Source: an uncultured Collinsella sp. (GTDB lineage: Bacteria > Actinomycetota > Coriobacteriia > Coriobacteriales > Coriobacteriaceae). From it: a stretch of 46,260 nucleotides of DNA. Positions 19,212 to 27,163 of this stretch are shown here, piece by piece. The DNA lies in the NCBI GenBank assembly GCA_937989875.1, contig CALKBO010000010.1:1-46260 (forward strand). The letters run 5' to 3'. Each line of letters starts with the position of its first letter. Positions within the stretch are counted from its first letter, which is position 1. Under the pieces are notes generated by a model that ran no database searches, was not told the DNA's origin, and was given only the letters and a program-made list of their open reading frames with translations. A program made the translations under genes and the position numbers.

Positions 19212-20621
19212 TTACTCGCCCAGCAGGCTCTTGGTGATGGAAGCGGCGGCCTTCTTGCCGGCGCCCATCGCCAGAATGACCGTAGCGGCACCGGTGACGA
19301 TGTCGCCGCCAGCCCAGATGCGGGGATCGGTGGTCTGGCCGGTCTCCTCGTCGGCGACGATGTAGCCCCACTTGTTGAGCTCCATCTTGCCGCCGATCTT
19401 CTTTGCGAAGGGGTTGGCGTTGGTGCCGATAGCCGAGATCGCGACGTCGCAGGGGATCTCCTCGATGGCGCCCTCGATGGGCACCGGGCGACGACGGCCG
19501 GACTCGTCGGGCTCGCCGAGCTCCATCTTCTGGACCTTGACGGCGCACACGGAGCCGTCCTCGCCAGCGACAAACTCGAGCGGGGAAACGAGCGGCAGAA
19601 CCTCGACGCCCTCGGCCTTGGCGTGGTGCAGCTCGGCACGACGGCAGGGCATCTCGTCCTCGGTACGGCGGTAAGCGATGATGGCGTGCTCGGCGCCCAG
19701 ACGCTTGGCGGTACGGACGGCGTCCATAGCCACGTTGCCGCCACCAAAGACGACGACGTTCTTGCCGTGCTTGGTGGGGGTATCGTACTCGGGGAACTTG
19801 TTGGCCTTCATCAGGTTCACGCGGGTGAGGTATTCGTTCGCGAAGAAGACGTTGGGCAGGTTCTCGCCGGGGACGTTGAGGAACTTGGGCAGGCCAGCGC
19901 CGGTCGCCACGTAGATGGCGTCGAAGCCCTGCTCGAACAGCTCTTCGGCCGTGGCCATGTTGCCCACGACGGAGTTGTACTCAAACTTGACGCCCATGTC
20001 CTCCAGGCCGTCAATCTCGCGCTTGACGACTGCCTTGGGCAGACGGAACTCGGGGATGCCGTAGACCAGCACGCCGCCGCCGGTGAAGAATGCCTCAAAG
20101 ACGGTAACGTCAAAGCCGTTGCGGGCGAGCTCGCCGGCGCAGGTGATGCCGGACGGGCCGGAGCCGACGACGGCGACCTTCTTGCCGTTCTTGGGAGCCA
20201 TCTTGGGCGTGGACGCGAGCTCGGGGCGGTCACCCAGGAAGCGCTCGAGCTGGCCGATGGCCACGGGCTCGGACTTCTTGCCACGGATGCACTTGCCCTC
20301 GCACTGGTTCTCCTGCGGGCAGACGCGGCCGCAGATGGCGGGAAGCATGGAGTCCTCGCGGATGGTATCGAGAGCGCCGCCGAAGTCCTTCTCGCGGATC
20401 TGCTCGATAAAGCGGGGGATGTTGATGTTGACGGGGCAGCCCTCAACACAGAACGGCTTCTTGCAGTTGAGGCAGCGCTCGGCCTCGGCCAGCGCCATCT
20501 CCTCGGTGAAGCCCTTGTCGACGGGGCGGAAGTCGCAGGCGCGCTCAGCAGCCGGCTCCTCGTTATCGGGGGTGCGGGGCGACTTCATATCGGCAACGAA
20601 ACGACCGTTAACTAGTGGCAT
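19212..20621 (-). CDS. NfnB-type large subunit (ferredoxin:NADP oxidoreductase; GltD-like)
   Basis: A 469-residue FAD/Fe-S protein of the GltD superfamily. Together with the neighbouring small subunit it matches NfnAB, the electron-bifurcating NADH-dependent reduced ferredoxin:NADP oxidoreductase (also annotated homotetrameric glutamate synthase or sulfide dehydrogenase). The N-terminal module has two 4Fe-4S motifs, CLNCKKPFCVEGC and CGRVCPQENQCEGKC. The FAD-binding VAVVGSGPSGITCAGELA and the NADPH-binding VVVFGGGNVAMDAVRTAK follow. No gltB is present, which argues against a true glutamate synthase. Its ATG overlaps the end of the small-subunit gene by ten bases, so the pair is translationally coupled. 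Confidence 0.85.
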   Translation of the reverse strand: MPLVNGRFVADMKSPRTPDNEEPAAERACDFRPVDKGFTEEMALAEAERCLNCKKPFCVEGCPVNINIPRFIEQIREKDFGGALDTIREDSMLPAICGRVCPQENQCEGKCIRGKKSEPVAIGQLERFLGDRPELASTPKMAPKNGKKVAVVGSGPSGITCAGELARNGFDVTVFEAFFTGGGVLVYGIPEFRLPKAVVKREIDGLEDMGVKFEYNSVVGNMATAEELFEQGFDAIYVATGAGLPKFLNVPGENLPNVFFANEYLTRVNLMKANKFPEYDTPTKHGKNVVVFGGGNVAMDAVRTAKRLGAEHAIIAYRRTEDEMPCRRAELHHAKAEGVEVLPLVSPLEFVAGEDGSVCAVKVQKMELGEPDESGRRRPVPIEGAIEEIPCDVAISAIGTNANPFAKKIGGKMELNKWGYIVADEETGQTTDPRIWAGGDIVTGAATVILAMGAGKKAAASITKSLLGE

Positions 20622-21451
20622 GCGCAGCTCTTTTCCTCATAGGCCTTGAGGGACTCGCCCTCTTCGGAACGGTAAGCGGCCTGGCGGGCACGAAGGTCAT
20701 CCCAGTCGACCAGGGTGGCATCAAAGTCGGGGCCGTCGACGCAAGCGAACTTGGTCACGCCGCCCACCTCGACGCGGCAGCAGCCGCACATACCGGTGCC
20801 GTCAACCATGATGGGGTTGAGGGACGCGGTGATGGGGGTGTCGTACTTCTGGGCGGTGAGGGTCGAGAACTTCATCATCGGAACGGGGCCGACGCAGAAG
20901 ACCTGGCTCACGGCCTTGTCCTGCAGCAGGCGCTCCAGCGGAGCGGTGACAACGCCCTGCTCGCCGTAGGAACCGTCATCGGTAGTGATGTGGATGTGGT
21001 CCTCGTCGAGGAGCTCGCGGAACTGGTCCTCCATGAGCAGGAGGTCCTTGGTGCGGGCGCCCATGATGGCGTGCACCTCGTGGCCGGTCTCGACCAGGTG
21101 CTTGGCGACCGGGAAGGCAATTGCCAGGCCGACGCCGCCGCCAATGACGGCGCAGGGGCCCTCAGCCATCTCGGTGGGAACGCCCAGCGGGCCCACGACG
21201 TCGCGCAGCGACTCGCCGGCCTCGTAGGTGGACAGCATCTCGGTGGTCTTGCCGATCACCATGAAGATGAACTCGACCCAGCCCTCGTCACCGTTCCAGC
21301 CGGCCAGGGTAAACGGGACGCGCTCGCCCGTCTCGTTGGCGCGAACCATGAGGAACTGTCCAGCGTGCGCATGCTTGGCGATTGCAGGCGCCTCGATGCG
21401 GAACTTGAACACCTTCTCCGAGAACTGCGTCTTCTCCAGGATCTTATACAT
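20612..21451 (-). CDS. NfnA-type small subunit (FAD, 2Fe-2S, NAD binding)
   Basis: A 279-residue protein like dihydroorotate dehydrogenase electron-transfer subunits. The FAD domain contains RVPFTLAGW, the NAD domain starts with CAVIGGGVGLAIAFPVAKHL. The C-terminal 2Fe-2S region reads DGTGMCGCCRV followed by FACVDGPDFD; in characterised Nfn this cluster is held by an Asp and three Cys, all present here. It lacks the longer PyrK features and is paired with the large subunit, so Nfn/SudB is the best call. GAGAGGGG lies before the ATG on the minus strand. It is the first gene of the operon, with a leader of roughly 100 bases. Confidence 0.85.
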   Translation of the reverse strand: MYKILEKTQFSEKVFKFRIEAPAIAKHAHAGQFLMVRANETGERVPFTLAGWNGDEGWVEFIFMVIGKTTEMLSTYEAGESLRDVVGPLGVPTEMAEGPCAVIGGGVGLAIAFPVAKHLVETGHEVHAIMGARTKDLLLMEDQFRELLDEDHIHITTDDGSYGEQGVVTAPLERLLQDKAVSQVFCVGPVPMMKFSTLTAQKYDTPITASLNPIMVDGTGMCGCCRVEVGGVTKFACVDGPDFDATLVDWDDLRARQAAYRSEEGESLKAYEEKSCACH

Positions 21452-21556
21452 AGAACCCCTCTCTTGTTAGGGCCGCCGAACCGTGCCTCCACGGAAATGG
21501 ACGGTAGCCCGAATAAAACCGTACGCGCACAGGCGTTGTGCAGACATACGGTGCAA

Positions 21557-21562
21557 ATTATA
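21557..21562 (-). promoter_or_regulatory. Probable -10 element for nfnAB
   Basis: A consensus TATAAT on the minus strand, about 105 bases before the small-subunit ATG. No convincing -35 at 17 bases. The rest of the 370-base gap up to pth holds two short palindromes and a terminator. Confidence 0.4.
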
Positions 21563-21624
21563 CCCTCATGGACATGTCGCTTACGTGTGTCTTCGGCGGT
21601 TGGGAAAAGGGTTTATCCACTTCG

Positions 21625-21662
21625 ACCTACCAAATAGGGACAGGTTTATTTTGGTCAGTTTT
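21625..21662. repeat. Short palindromic repeat of the GGGACAG family
   Basis: ACCTACCAAA and TTTGGTCAGT arms surround TAGGGACAGGTTTAT. Sequence is closely related to the repeats at 10678-10718 and 21786-21824. Confidence 0.65.
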
Positions 21663-21677
21663 ATCAGGCAAAACAGC

Positions 21678-21718
21678 AAAGGGGCCGGCCTCGTGTCGTG
21701 ATGAGGCCGGCCCCCTTT
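21678..21718. terminator. Terminator hairpin downstream of pth
   Basis: The stem AAAGGGGCCGGCCTC (21678-21692) pairs with GAGGCCGGCCCCCTTT, with one extra C and a ten-base loop. On the minus strand it follows the pth stop by about 100 bases and has T-rich flanks. Confidence 0.65.
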
Positions 21719-21785
21719 GGGGCGCTATGTGTGTATGGCAGTGCGGGGTTTATTGCGATGTGCCGACTGCGGCGTTTCCGTAGAT

Positions 21786-21824
21786 AAAACCTGCCAAAAT
21801 AAACATCCCTATTTGGTAGGTTTT
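21786..21824. repeat. Short palindromic repeat overlapping the pth stop
   Basis: AAAACCTGCCAAAAT (21786-21800) pairs with ATTTGGTAGGTTTT (21811-21824). On the minus strand the arm reads TAAAACCTACCA, with the pth stop TAA inside it, exactly as at the end of purF. Confidence 0.7.
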
Positions 21825-22452
21825 AGTGCTTGCCGTTGGCGGAAGCGGCGCCGTTTACGTGATCGCGGGCGTAGATTACGCCGTGGACGATGGCCAGACC
21901 GGCGGCATCTGCGGCGCGGGCACAGGTGTCCTGGAAATCCTCGGCCTCGCGGGCACGCAGCTGCTTGAGCACGTAGTCGGCGACGGCCATCTTGCCGGGA
22001 GGGTTGCCGATGCCGGTGCGGATACGGCTAAAGTCGCGGCTGCCCATCTTGTCGATGATGGAGCGCAGGCCGTTGTGACCGGCATGGCCTCCGCCCACCT
22101 TAACACGCACGTCGCCGGCGGGAATATCGAGCTCGTCGTGGATGACGAGCAGCTCCTCGGCCTTGATCTTGTACTCGCGGCAGAGCTTGGAGATGGGCCC
22201 GCCCGAGGTGTTCATGTACGACTGCGGCTTGACCAGTACAATCTGGCGCTTACCGCCCTCTTCCTCGGCATCGTTGATGTTGATGAGCGCGACCTCGGCG
22301 CCTGCTTGGTTTTTCCAGTACGTGACGCCGGCCTGACGGGCCAGCTCGTCGATTGCTTTGAAACCAGCGTTGTGACGGGTCTCGGCATATTCCTCGCCAG
22401 GGTTGCCAAGTCCGGCAACCATGCGAATCTTAAGCGGCTGTGCAGCTGCCAT
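21823..22452 (-). CDS. pth: Peptidyl-tRNA hydrolase
   Basis: Pth recycles peptidyl-tRNA released from stalled ribosomes. The 209-residue protein has MVAGLGNPGEEYAETRHNAG (Asn and catalytic His), KPQSYMNTSG, the VIHDELDIPAGDVRVK segment (catalytic Asp) and GGGHAGHNGLRSI. The ATG with complement 22450-22452 is preferred: AAAGGA lies five bases upstream of it, while the ATG two codons earlier (22458) directly abuts that site. In related bacteria pth commonly lies beside glmU and prs; here a 1.7-kb insertion separates it from prs. Confidence 0.95.
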   Translation of the reverse strand: MAAAQPLKIRMVAGLGNPGEEYAETRHNAGFKAIDELARQAGVTYWKNQAGAEVALININDAEEEGGKRQIVLVKPQSYMNTSGGPISKLCREYKIKAEELLVIHDELDIPAGDVRVKVGGGHAGHNGLRSIIDKMGSRDFSRIRTGIGNPPGKMAVADYVLKQLRAREAEDFQDTCARAADAAGLAIVHGVIYARDHVNGAASANGKH

Positions 22453-22566
22453 GTTCATCCTTTCGTTGATTTGTCGCCTGCTATGGTGAGCGACCCTGTT
22501 GCCGCTGTCAAATGGAGGGTAATTGAGGGCGTTTAGGGGCGTTTGGACGGCCGTCGAAATCAGAGG

Positions 22567-22770
22567 TGGACAGTTAGTTCAGATACGTATAAGTTCTGAG
22601 GACTCGAAGTGCTCAATTCAATGCCGATACGTTGTTTTGGAGCTTTAGTTAGTCCATATGGCGCTGTTTTGAAGTCTACCCTGCCTTCAAATAGGGCGAA
22701 TGGTATAGAGATAGCTGCAAAACAGCCTAATTCAATGTGTCCATTTATACGTATTTAAACTAACTGTCCA
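22567..22770. mobile_element. Type C terminal-inverted-repeat element, copy 1
   Basis: A 204-bp segment bounded by 26-bp inverted repeats: TGGACAGTTAGTTCAGATAC... at 22567-22592 and its inverse with three differences at 22745-22770. Internal inverted repeats (GCTGTTTT and AAAACAGC) give a nested fold. It codes for no protein. A second copy lies at 24095-24296. No obvious target duplication is seen. The remaining sequence between pth and the hypothetical gene shows nothing else. Confidence 0.75.
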
Positions 22771-22803
22771 GTCCTGTTCGGCGGCGCGCGGGTGATTCGC
22801 CGT

Positions 22804-23931
22804 TTAGACCGGCGCAAGGCCGATTCCGGCCCGCAGAGCGTTGAGCCAAGCGGCCTGACGCTTGCGATAGCCCTTGATACGGTATCGGAATCGGACTCCC
22901 GCGAGTCGATGCATCGTTTGGGCGAAGGCTTCGAGTGCAACAAGGTCTTTCATTTGGTCGCGATTGATAACCAGGACGTGGATGCCCATTGCCTTGAGGC
23001 CATTATTTCGATTGCCATCGTGGATGCGAGCGTTTTGAAGCTCATGCCCAATTCCGTTGTATTCGTTGTCGACTCCGGCTGCCGGGCAATATAGGTCGCA
23101 GATGGCATAGGGGATGCCCGAGGACATGTTGACCGCAAGAGTGTCGAAGTCGATTCGATAGTTGAGTAGCAGGCCTCCCATGGGCAGACTGCAACATCCG
23201 AATCCTCCAAAGCGCATGGGCGCTCCGAGAACGGCAAACATTAGGGATTCGGCTGGGGATGCAGATCCGGGTCGGGCAAGTTTGACTGCCGTGCGAAACG
23301 ATATGTATGAGCTACTTTTGGCGAAGCGTGCAACCGCCTCAAGCTCTTCGATGGTTGTGGCGGGCTCGCATTTGTAGTGTGCCTGTTCATAGCGGGTTTC
23401 GTTCTGTTGCTCGACCACCGACTGGTTGCCCAAGCAATCAAGATCGCCCGTCGCTGCGCAGCCATCGCCCTTGGGCCAGATGTCGTCATGGGCAATGGGG
23501 TATGTTGCCCCGGGAGGAAGGGAGTAGGTTCCGAGCAGTTCCATGAGAAGCATCAAGGTTTTGGCGACTGATTCATTTTTGGAACAAAGCATGGCTGTCA
23601 TGGCAGGAGACGTTGCGTAGATGTCGGCCTCGACGTGCATAATTGCACCTTCAGGAAGAGGAGCGGAGAGAATATGCTGAAGAAGTCGCTTGTCGGGGCG
23701 TCTGTTGTCTTCGTTTGAAACGAGAAGATCGAGTAGTTCGGAATCATCTTCATTCCAGGCATCGAGTATCGAAAGTGCGCCAAAGTCTATCGCGTCATTA
23801 TTGGGAATGCAGCTAGCCAAGGCCTGTGCTTGCTGTTCACTATCAACGGAGTCCCAGGGTAGGGCAGAGTACGCCCGTCGTGCGCGACGAATTGCGCGGA
23901 GGGCGGAGAAATGTGAAATCACGGTCGTCAT
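22804..23931 (-). CDS. Hypothetical protein with DUF559/Vsr-like nuclease features
   Basis: I do not recognise a named family with certainty. The 375-residue protein has an N-terminal module with SPAMTAML and ELLGTY motifs. Its C-terminal half resembles the PD-(D/E)XK fold of DUF559/Vsr-type proteins: Glu228 in SPAESL, Asp279 in ICDLYCP, Glu290-Tyr291 in DNEYNGIGHE, then an RNNGLKAMGIHVLVI strand. This mirrors the D...E-x-D/N-G...H arrangement of that group, but the classical lysine is absent. It has no clear ribosome binding site, looks richer in A+T than its neighbours, and lies between two type C elements that interrupt the prs-pth spacing. A role in defence or as accessory cargo is inference. 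Confidence 0.6.
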   Translation of the reverse strand: MTTVISHFSALRAIRRARRAYSALPWDSVDSEQQAQALASCIPNNDAIDFGALSILDAWNEDDSELLDLLVSNEDNRRPDKRLLQHILSAPLPEGAIMHVEADIYATSPAMTAMLCSKNESVAKTLMLLMELLGTYSLPPGATYPIAHDDIWPKGDGCAATGDLDCLGNQSVVEQQNETRYEQAHYKCEPATTIEELEAVARFAKSSSYISFRTAVKLARPGSASPAESLMFAVLGAPMRFGGFGCCSLPMGGLLLNYRIDFDTLAVNMSSGIPYAICDLYCPAAGVDNEYNGIGHELQNARIHDGNRNNGLKAMGIHVLVINRDQMKDLVALEAFAQTMHRLAGVRFRYRIKGYRKRQAAWLNALRAGIGLAPV

Positions 23932-24094
23932 AGCTATAACGTACTAAGTTGGCGGCAGAATGTGACCCCCATACCGTTCTTTTCGCTCAGCGGGGCGCTG
24001 CGCGCCATGAACGGCTGGGTGTTATGAAATCGGTGGAATCGGTTGAGGGGATTGCAGGAAATTGAGCTCAGCCGCGAAGGTTGACGATAGCTAC

Positions 24095-24296
24095 TGGACG
24101 GTTAATTCAGATACGTATAAGGCGGCGGGCGTTCGAGGCGTGTCTAAGGCCCTTGAGGGCGATTTGAGGGTAAATATGCAGCGGTTGTACTCGAGAACGA
24201 TGAGATTTGGACGGCATGGCATCCGCTGGGGAGCTCAGAAGGCTCCGAACGGTCCTTTGGAGCTTTAAAAAAATACGTATCTGAACTAATTGTCCA
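24095..24296. mobile_element. Type C terminal-inverted-repeat element, copy 2
   Basis: A 202-bp segment with the same 26-bp ends as copy 1 (24095-24120 and 24271-24296). The interior is largely different from copy 1 apart from a shared TTTGGAGCTTT, so it is not a recent duplication. It lies upstream of the nuclease-like gene. The rest of 23932-24382 contains only the prs terminator. Confidence 0.75.
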
Positions 24297-24317
24297 GGGA
24301 AGGTTGGCGAGGGATAG

Positions 24318-24354
24318 AAAAAGGGTCGGAAGCGAGCTTCCGACCCTTTAAAAG
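24318..24354 (-). terminator. Terminator of prs
   Basis: AAAAGGGTCGGAAGC pairs with GCTTCCGACCCTTT around a two-base loop; A- and T-runs on both sides allow function in either direction. It closes the prs transcript before the inserted segment. Confidence 0.75.
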
Positions 24355-24382
24355 CATCAAAGATGATGCGATGCGCGGCAGG

Positions 24383-25369
24383 CTACAGCGCGAAGTCGCC
24401 GCCGACGAGCGTGGAGACGGGCTCCTCGTGGTAAACGGCGGAGATGGCCTGAGCGAACTCCTCGGCGACCGAGATGGTCTTGATCTTGCCGCCGACCTCG
24501 ACGGGAATGGCGTCGGTGACGAGGCACTCGACGATCGGGGCGTCGTTCAGACGCTCGATGGCCGGACCGGAGAAGATGCCGTGGGTGGCGCAGACGTAGA
24601 TGTCGCCAGCGCCCATAGCCTTGAGCTCCTTGACGTTGGCGCACAGGGTGCCAGCGGTGTCGATCATGTCGTCGTTGATGATGCAGGTCTTGCCCTTGAT
24701 GTCACCGATGATGCCCATGACCTCGGCGGCGTTGTGGCGCGGACGGCCCTTGTGGGCGATGGCCAGGTCGCAGCCGAGCATGTCGGACAGCTTCTTGGCG
24801 GCCTTGGCGCGGCCCACATCGGGGGAGACGACAACCAGGTTGTCGGTGTCGAAGTGCATGTCGTTGTAGTACTGGCCAAACAGCGGCAGCGCGGACAGGT
24901 GGTTAACCGGGATATCGAAGAAGCCCTGGATCTGGCCCTGGTGCAGGTCGAGGGTGATGATGCGGTTGACGCCGGCGCGCTCGAGCAGGTTGGCGACGAG
25001 GCGGGCGGTGATGGGCTCGCGCGGGCCGGCCTTGCGGTCCTGGCGGGCATAGCCGTAGTGGGTGATAACGGCGGTGATGGAGCGGGCGGATGCGCGCTTG
25101 GCAGCGTCGGTGGCGATGAGCAGCTCCATGAGCATGTCATTGACGTTGCCGCCGGCCACGGACTGAATCAGGAAGACGTCGGCGCCGCGGACGGTCTCGT
25201 CGTAGCGGGCGTAAATCTCACCGTTGGCGAACTGCTTTAGCGTAAGGCCCGAAAGCTCGACCCCAAGGTACTCAGCGATCTTCTGAGCGAGGGGACGGTT
25301 GGAGGAACCGGAATACACGCGGATGGACTTGCGCATATTCTCCGACTTCTCGGGATCATTAATCGGCAT
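24383..25369 (-). CDS. prs: Ribose-phosphate pyrophosphokinase
   Basis: Prs makes PRPP from ribose 5-phosphate and ATP, feeding purine, pyrimidine, histidine and NAD synthesis. The 328-residue protein starts its fold with RVYSGSSNRPLAQKIAEYLG, carries FANGEIYARY, the THYGYARQDRKAGPREPI loop, and the PRPP-binding CIINDDMIDTAGTLC signature. The start ATG (complement 25367-25369) has GAGAAGGG upstream. The N-terminus is about ten residues longer than in E. coli. glmU lies upstream in the same orientation but is separated by a terminator. Confidence 0.95.
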   Translation of the reverse strand: MPINDPEKSENMRKSIRVYSGSSNRPLAQKIAEYLGVELSGLTLKQFANGEIYARYDETVRGADVFLIQSVAGGNVNDMLMELLIATDAAKRASARSITAVITHYGYARQDRKAGPREPITARLVANLLERAGVNRIITLDLHQGQIQGFFDIPVNHLSALPLFGQYYNDMHFDTDNLVVVSPDVGRAKAAKKLSDMLGCDLAIAHKGRPRHNAAEVMGIIGDIKGKTCIINDDMIDTAGTLCANVKELKAMGAGDIYVCATHGIFSGPAIERLNDAPIVECLVTDAIPVEVGGKIKTISVAEEFAQAISAVYHEEPVSTLVGGDFAL

Positions 25370-25413
25370 TACCCTTCTCCTTTATATCGAATGCCATATA
25401 GATGCCTTGTTGC

Positions 25414-25419
25414 ATTGTA
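25414..25419 (-). promoter_or_regulatory. Probable -10 element for prs
   Basis: TACAAT on the minus strand, 44 bases before the prs ATG, downstream of the glmU terminator. The -35 region is not clear. Confidence 0.35.
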
Positions 25420-25510
25420 ACCGCGCGGCGGGGTTAATCGGGTCTTGATAACGTCTTTACCGTCAACGGACACGAACCGACCACTCATCCGGTTGCGCAG
25501 GTCACGATAG

Positions 25511-25543
25511 AAAAAGGAGCCGCCCCCATGGGAACAGCTCCTT
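25511..25543 (-). terminator. Terminator of glmU
   Basis: On the minus strand AAGGAGC and GCTCCTT arms enclose a GC-rich loop and are followed by a T5 run (A5 at 25511-25515 on the plus strand). It starts 17 bases after the glmU stop. Confidence 0.7.
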
Positions 25544-25560
25544 AGATGCTTGGTAAAACG

Positions 25561-26973
25561 TTATACCTCGTCGTCCTCGTGCAGACGGCGGCGATAATCG
25601 GCGGCCCAGCCCTCAATATTTATCTGGCGGGCACGACCCAGGCCAAGTGCGTCTGCCGGGACCGGCTCGGTGATGACGGAGCCGGCGGCCACGAGCGCGC
25701 CGTCGCCAATCTGGGCGGGCGCGACCATCATGGTGTCGGAGCCGATGAAGGCATCCTTGCCGATGACGGTCTTGTGCTTGTGCACGCCGTCGTAGTTGCA
25801 GGTGATGGAGCCCGCGCCCACGTTGACGCCGGAGCCCATGGTGGTGTCGCCGATGTAGGACAGGTGCGGCACCTTAGAGCCCTCGCCGATCGTGGACTTC
25901 TTGATCTCCACGTGCGTGCCGGCCTTGGAGCCGTCGAGCATATGGGTGCCCGGGCGCAGGTAGGCGCGCGGGCCGCAGTCGACGCCGTTCTCGATGACGG
26001 CTTCGATGGCGATGGTCTCATCGATGGTGCAGCCGCTGCCGACGGTGGTGTCGGTGAGGCGACTGTTGGGGCCGAGCTGGCACTCCTCGCCCACGGTGAC
26101 GTGGCCGATCAGGTGCGTCTGCGGCCACACGACGGTGTCGCGGCCGATAACGGCATCGGGGCCGATCCAGGCCTGCGTGGGGTCGATGAACGTGACGCCC
26201 TCGGCCATCCAGTGCTCGTTGATACGGTCGCGCGCAATGGCGGTGAGCTGCGCGAGCTGGATGCGGCTGTTGACGCCCAAGCCGTCGCGGTAGTCATCGC
26301 AGTGGAAGATGGAGACCGCCTGGCCGTGACCCTTGAGGATTTCGAGCATGTCGGGCAGGTAGTACTCGGACTGCGCGTTGTCGTTGCCGATCTCGTCAAT
26401 GTGGGCGGCGAGCTGCGCGCCGTCAAAGGCGTAGCAGCCGGCGTTGCACTCCAGCAGCGTGGCGGCCTGCTCGGGCGTGCAGTCCTTCTGCTCGATGATG
26501 CGCTCGATTTGGCCGTCGGCGCCCAGCTTGATGCGGCCGTAGCCGAAAGGATCGGGCGGGGTCATGGTCATGACGGTGCAGGCGAGCTCGCCGGTGGCGA
26601 CGGTCTGTGCGAATTTGGCGACGGTGTCGGCGGTGATGAGCGGCAGGTCGCCGTTGAGCACGACGACGGGGCCTTGCGTGATGCCGCAGGCCTCGAGCGC
26701 GACCTTCACGGCGTGGCCGGTGCCCAGGCGCTCGGTCTGCTCAACGCACTCGACCTTGGTGGCGCTGTTGGCGTAGGCGCCGTCGATCAGGGCGCGCATC
26801 TCGTCGGCGTGGCTGCCGATGACGACCACGATGCGGCTGCAGCCGGCCTTGATGGTAGCGTCGACGATCCACTGGACCATGGGCTTGCCCAGGATCTTGT
26901 GCGAAACCTTGCAGTGGTTCGACTTCATGCGGGTGCCCTCGCCGGCGGCGAGGATAATTGCGGTTGCGTCCAT
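25561..26973 (-). CDS. glmU: Bifunctional GlmU: glucosamine-1-P acetyltransferase / GlcNAc-1-P uridylyltransferase
   Basis: GlmU makes UDP-GlcNAc for peptidoglycan. The N-terminal pyrophosphorylase domain begins with AIILAAGEGTRMKS and has VVLNGDLPLI. The C-terminal half is a left-handed beta-helix of hexapeptide repeats (IGPDAVIGRDTVVWPQTHL...), with the acetyltransferase core KKSTIGEGSKVPHLSYIGD and CNYDGVHKHKTVIG. The ATG with complement 26971-26973 follows AGGAG; the open frame continues upstream, but its composition is unlike coding sequence. 470 residues is normal. Confidence 0.95.
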   Translation of the reverse strand: MDATAIILAAGEGTRMKSNHCKVSHKILGKPMVQWIVDATIKAGCSRIVVVIGSHADEMRALIDGAYANSATKVECVEQTERLGTGHAVKVALEACGITQGPVVVLNGDLPLITADTVAKFAQTVATGELACTVMTMTPPDPFGYGRIKLGADGQIERIIEQKDCTPEQAATLLECNAGCYAFDGAQLAAHIDEIGNDNAQSEYYLPDMLEILKGHGQAVSIFHCDDYRDGLGVNSRIQLAQLTAIARDRINEHWMAEGVTFIDPTQAWIGPDAVIGRDTVVWPQTHLIGHVTVGEECQLGPNSRLTDTTVGSGCTIDETIAIEAVIENGVDCGPRAYLRPGTHMLDGSKAGTHVEIKKSTIGEGSKVPHLSYIGDTTMGSGVNVGAGSITCNYDGVHKHKTVIGKDAFIGSDTMMVAPAQIGDGALVAAGSVITEPVPADALGLGRARQINIEGWAADYRRRLHEDDEV

Positions 26974-27163
26974 GTGATCTCCTGTTACGTTATAGAGACG
27001 TGTGTTTGGAAACGATACACGGCGCAATATGATACCGCAGGCATATGATGAGCGCGTAGCGATTGGTGTGCGACGGCCGATGTCGCTGCCGCCGGCGTGG
27101 TGTTTGCGCTGGTTGTGTATGGCGGCGGCGCTGCGGAGCTGTCGTTTGAGCGAGGGGACGGGG

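Noticed and set aside
19212..20621. Glutamate synthase small subunit (GltD)
   Set aside because: No gltB is present and the gene is coupled to an FAD/2Fe-2S subunit with Nfn-type cluster ligands, so NfnB is preferred.
26974..27163. Riboswitch ahead of the ECF transporter
   Set aside because: I could not recognise conserved cores of cobalamin, FMN, TPP or similar riboswitches in this gap.
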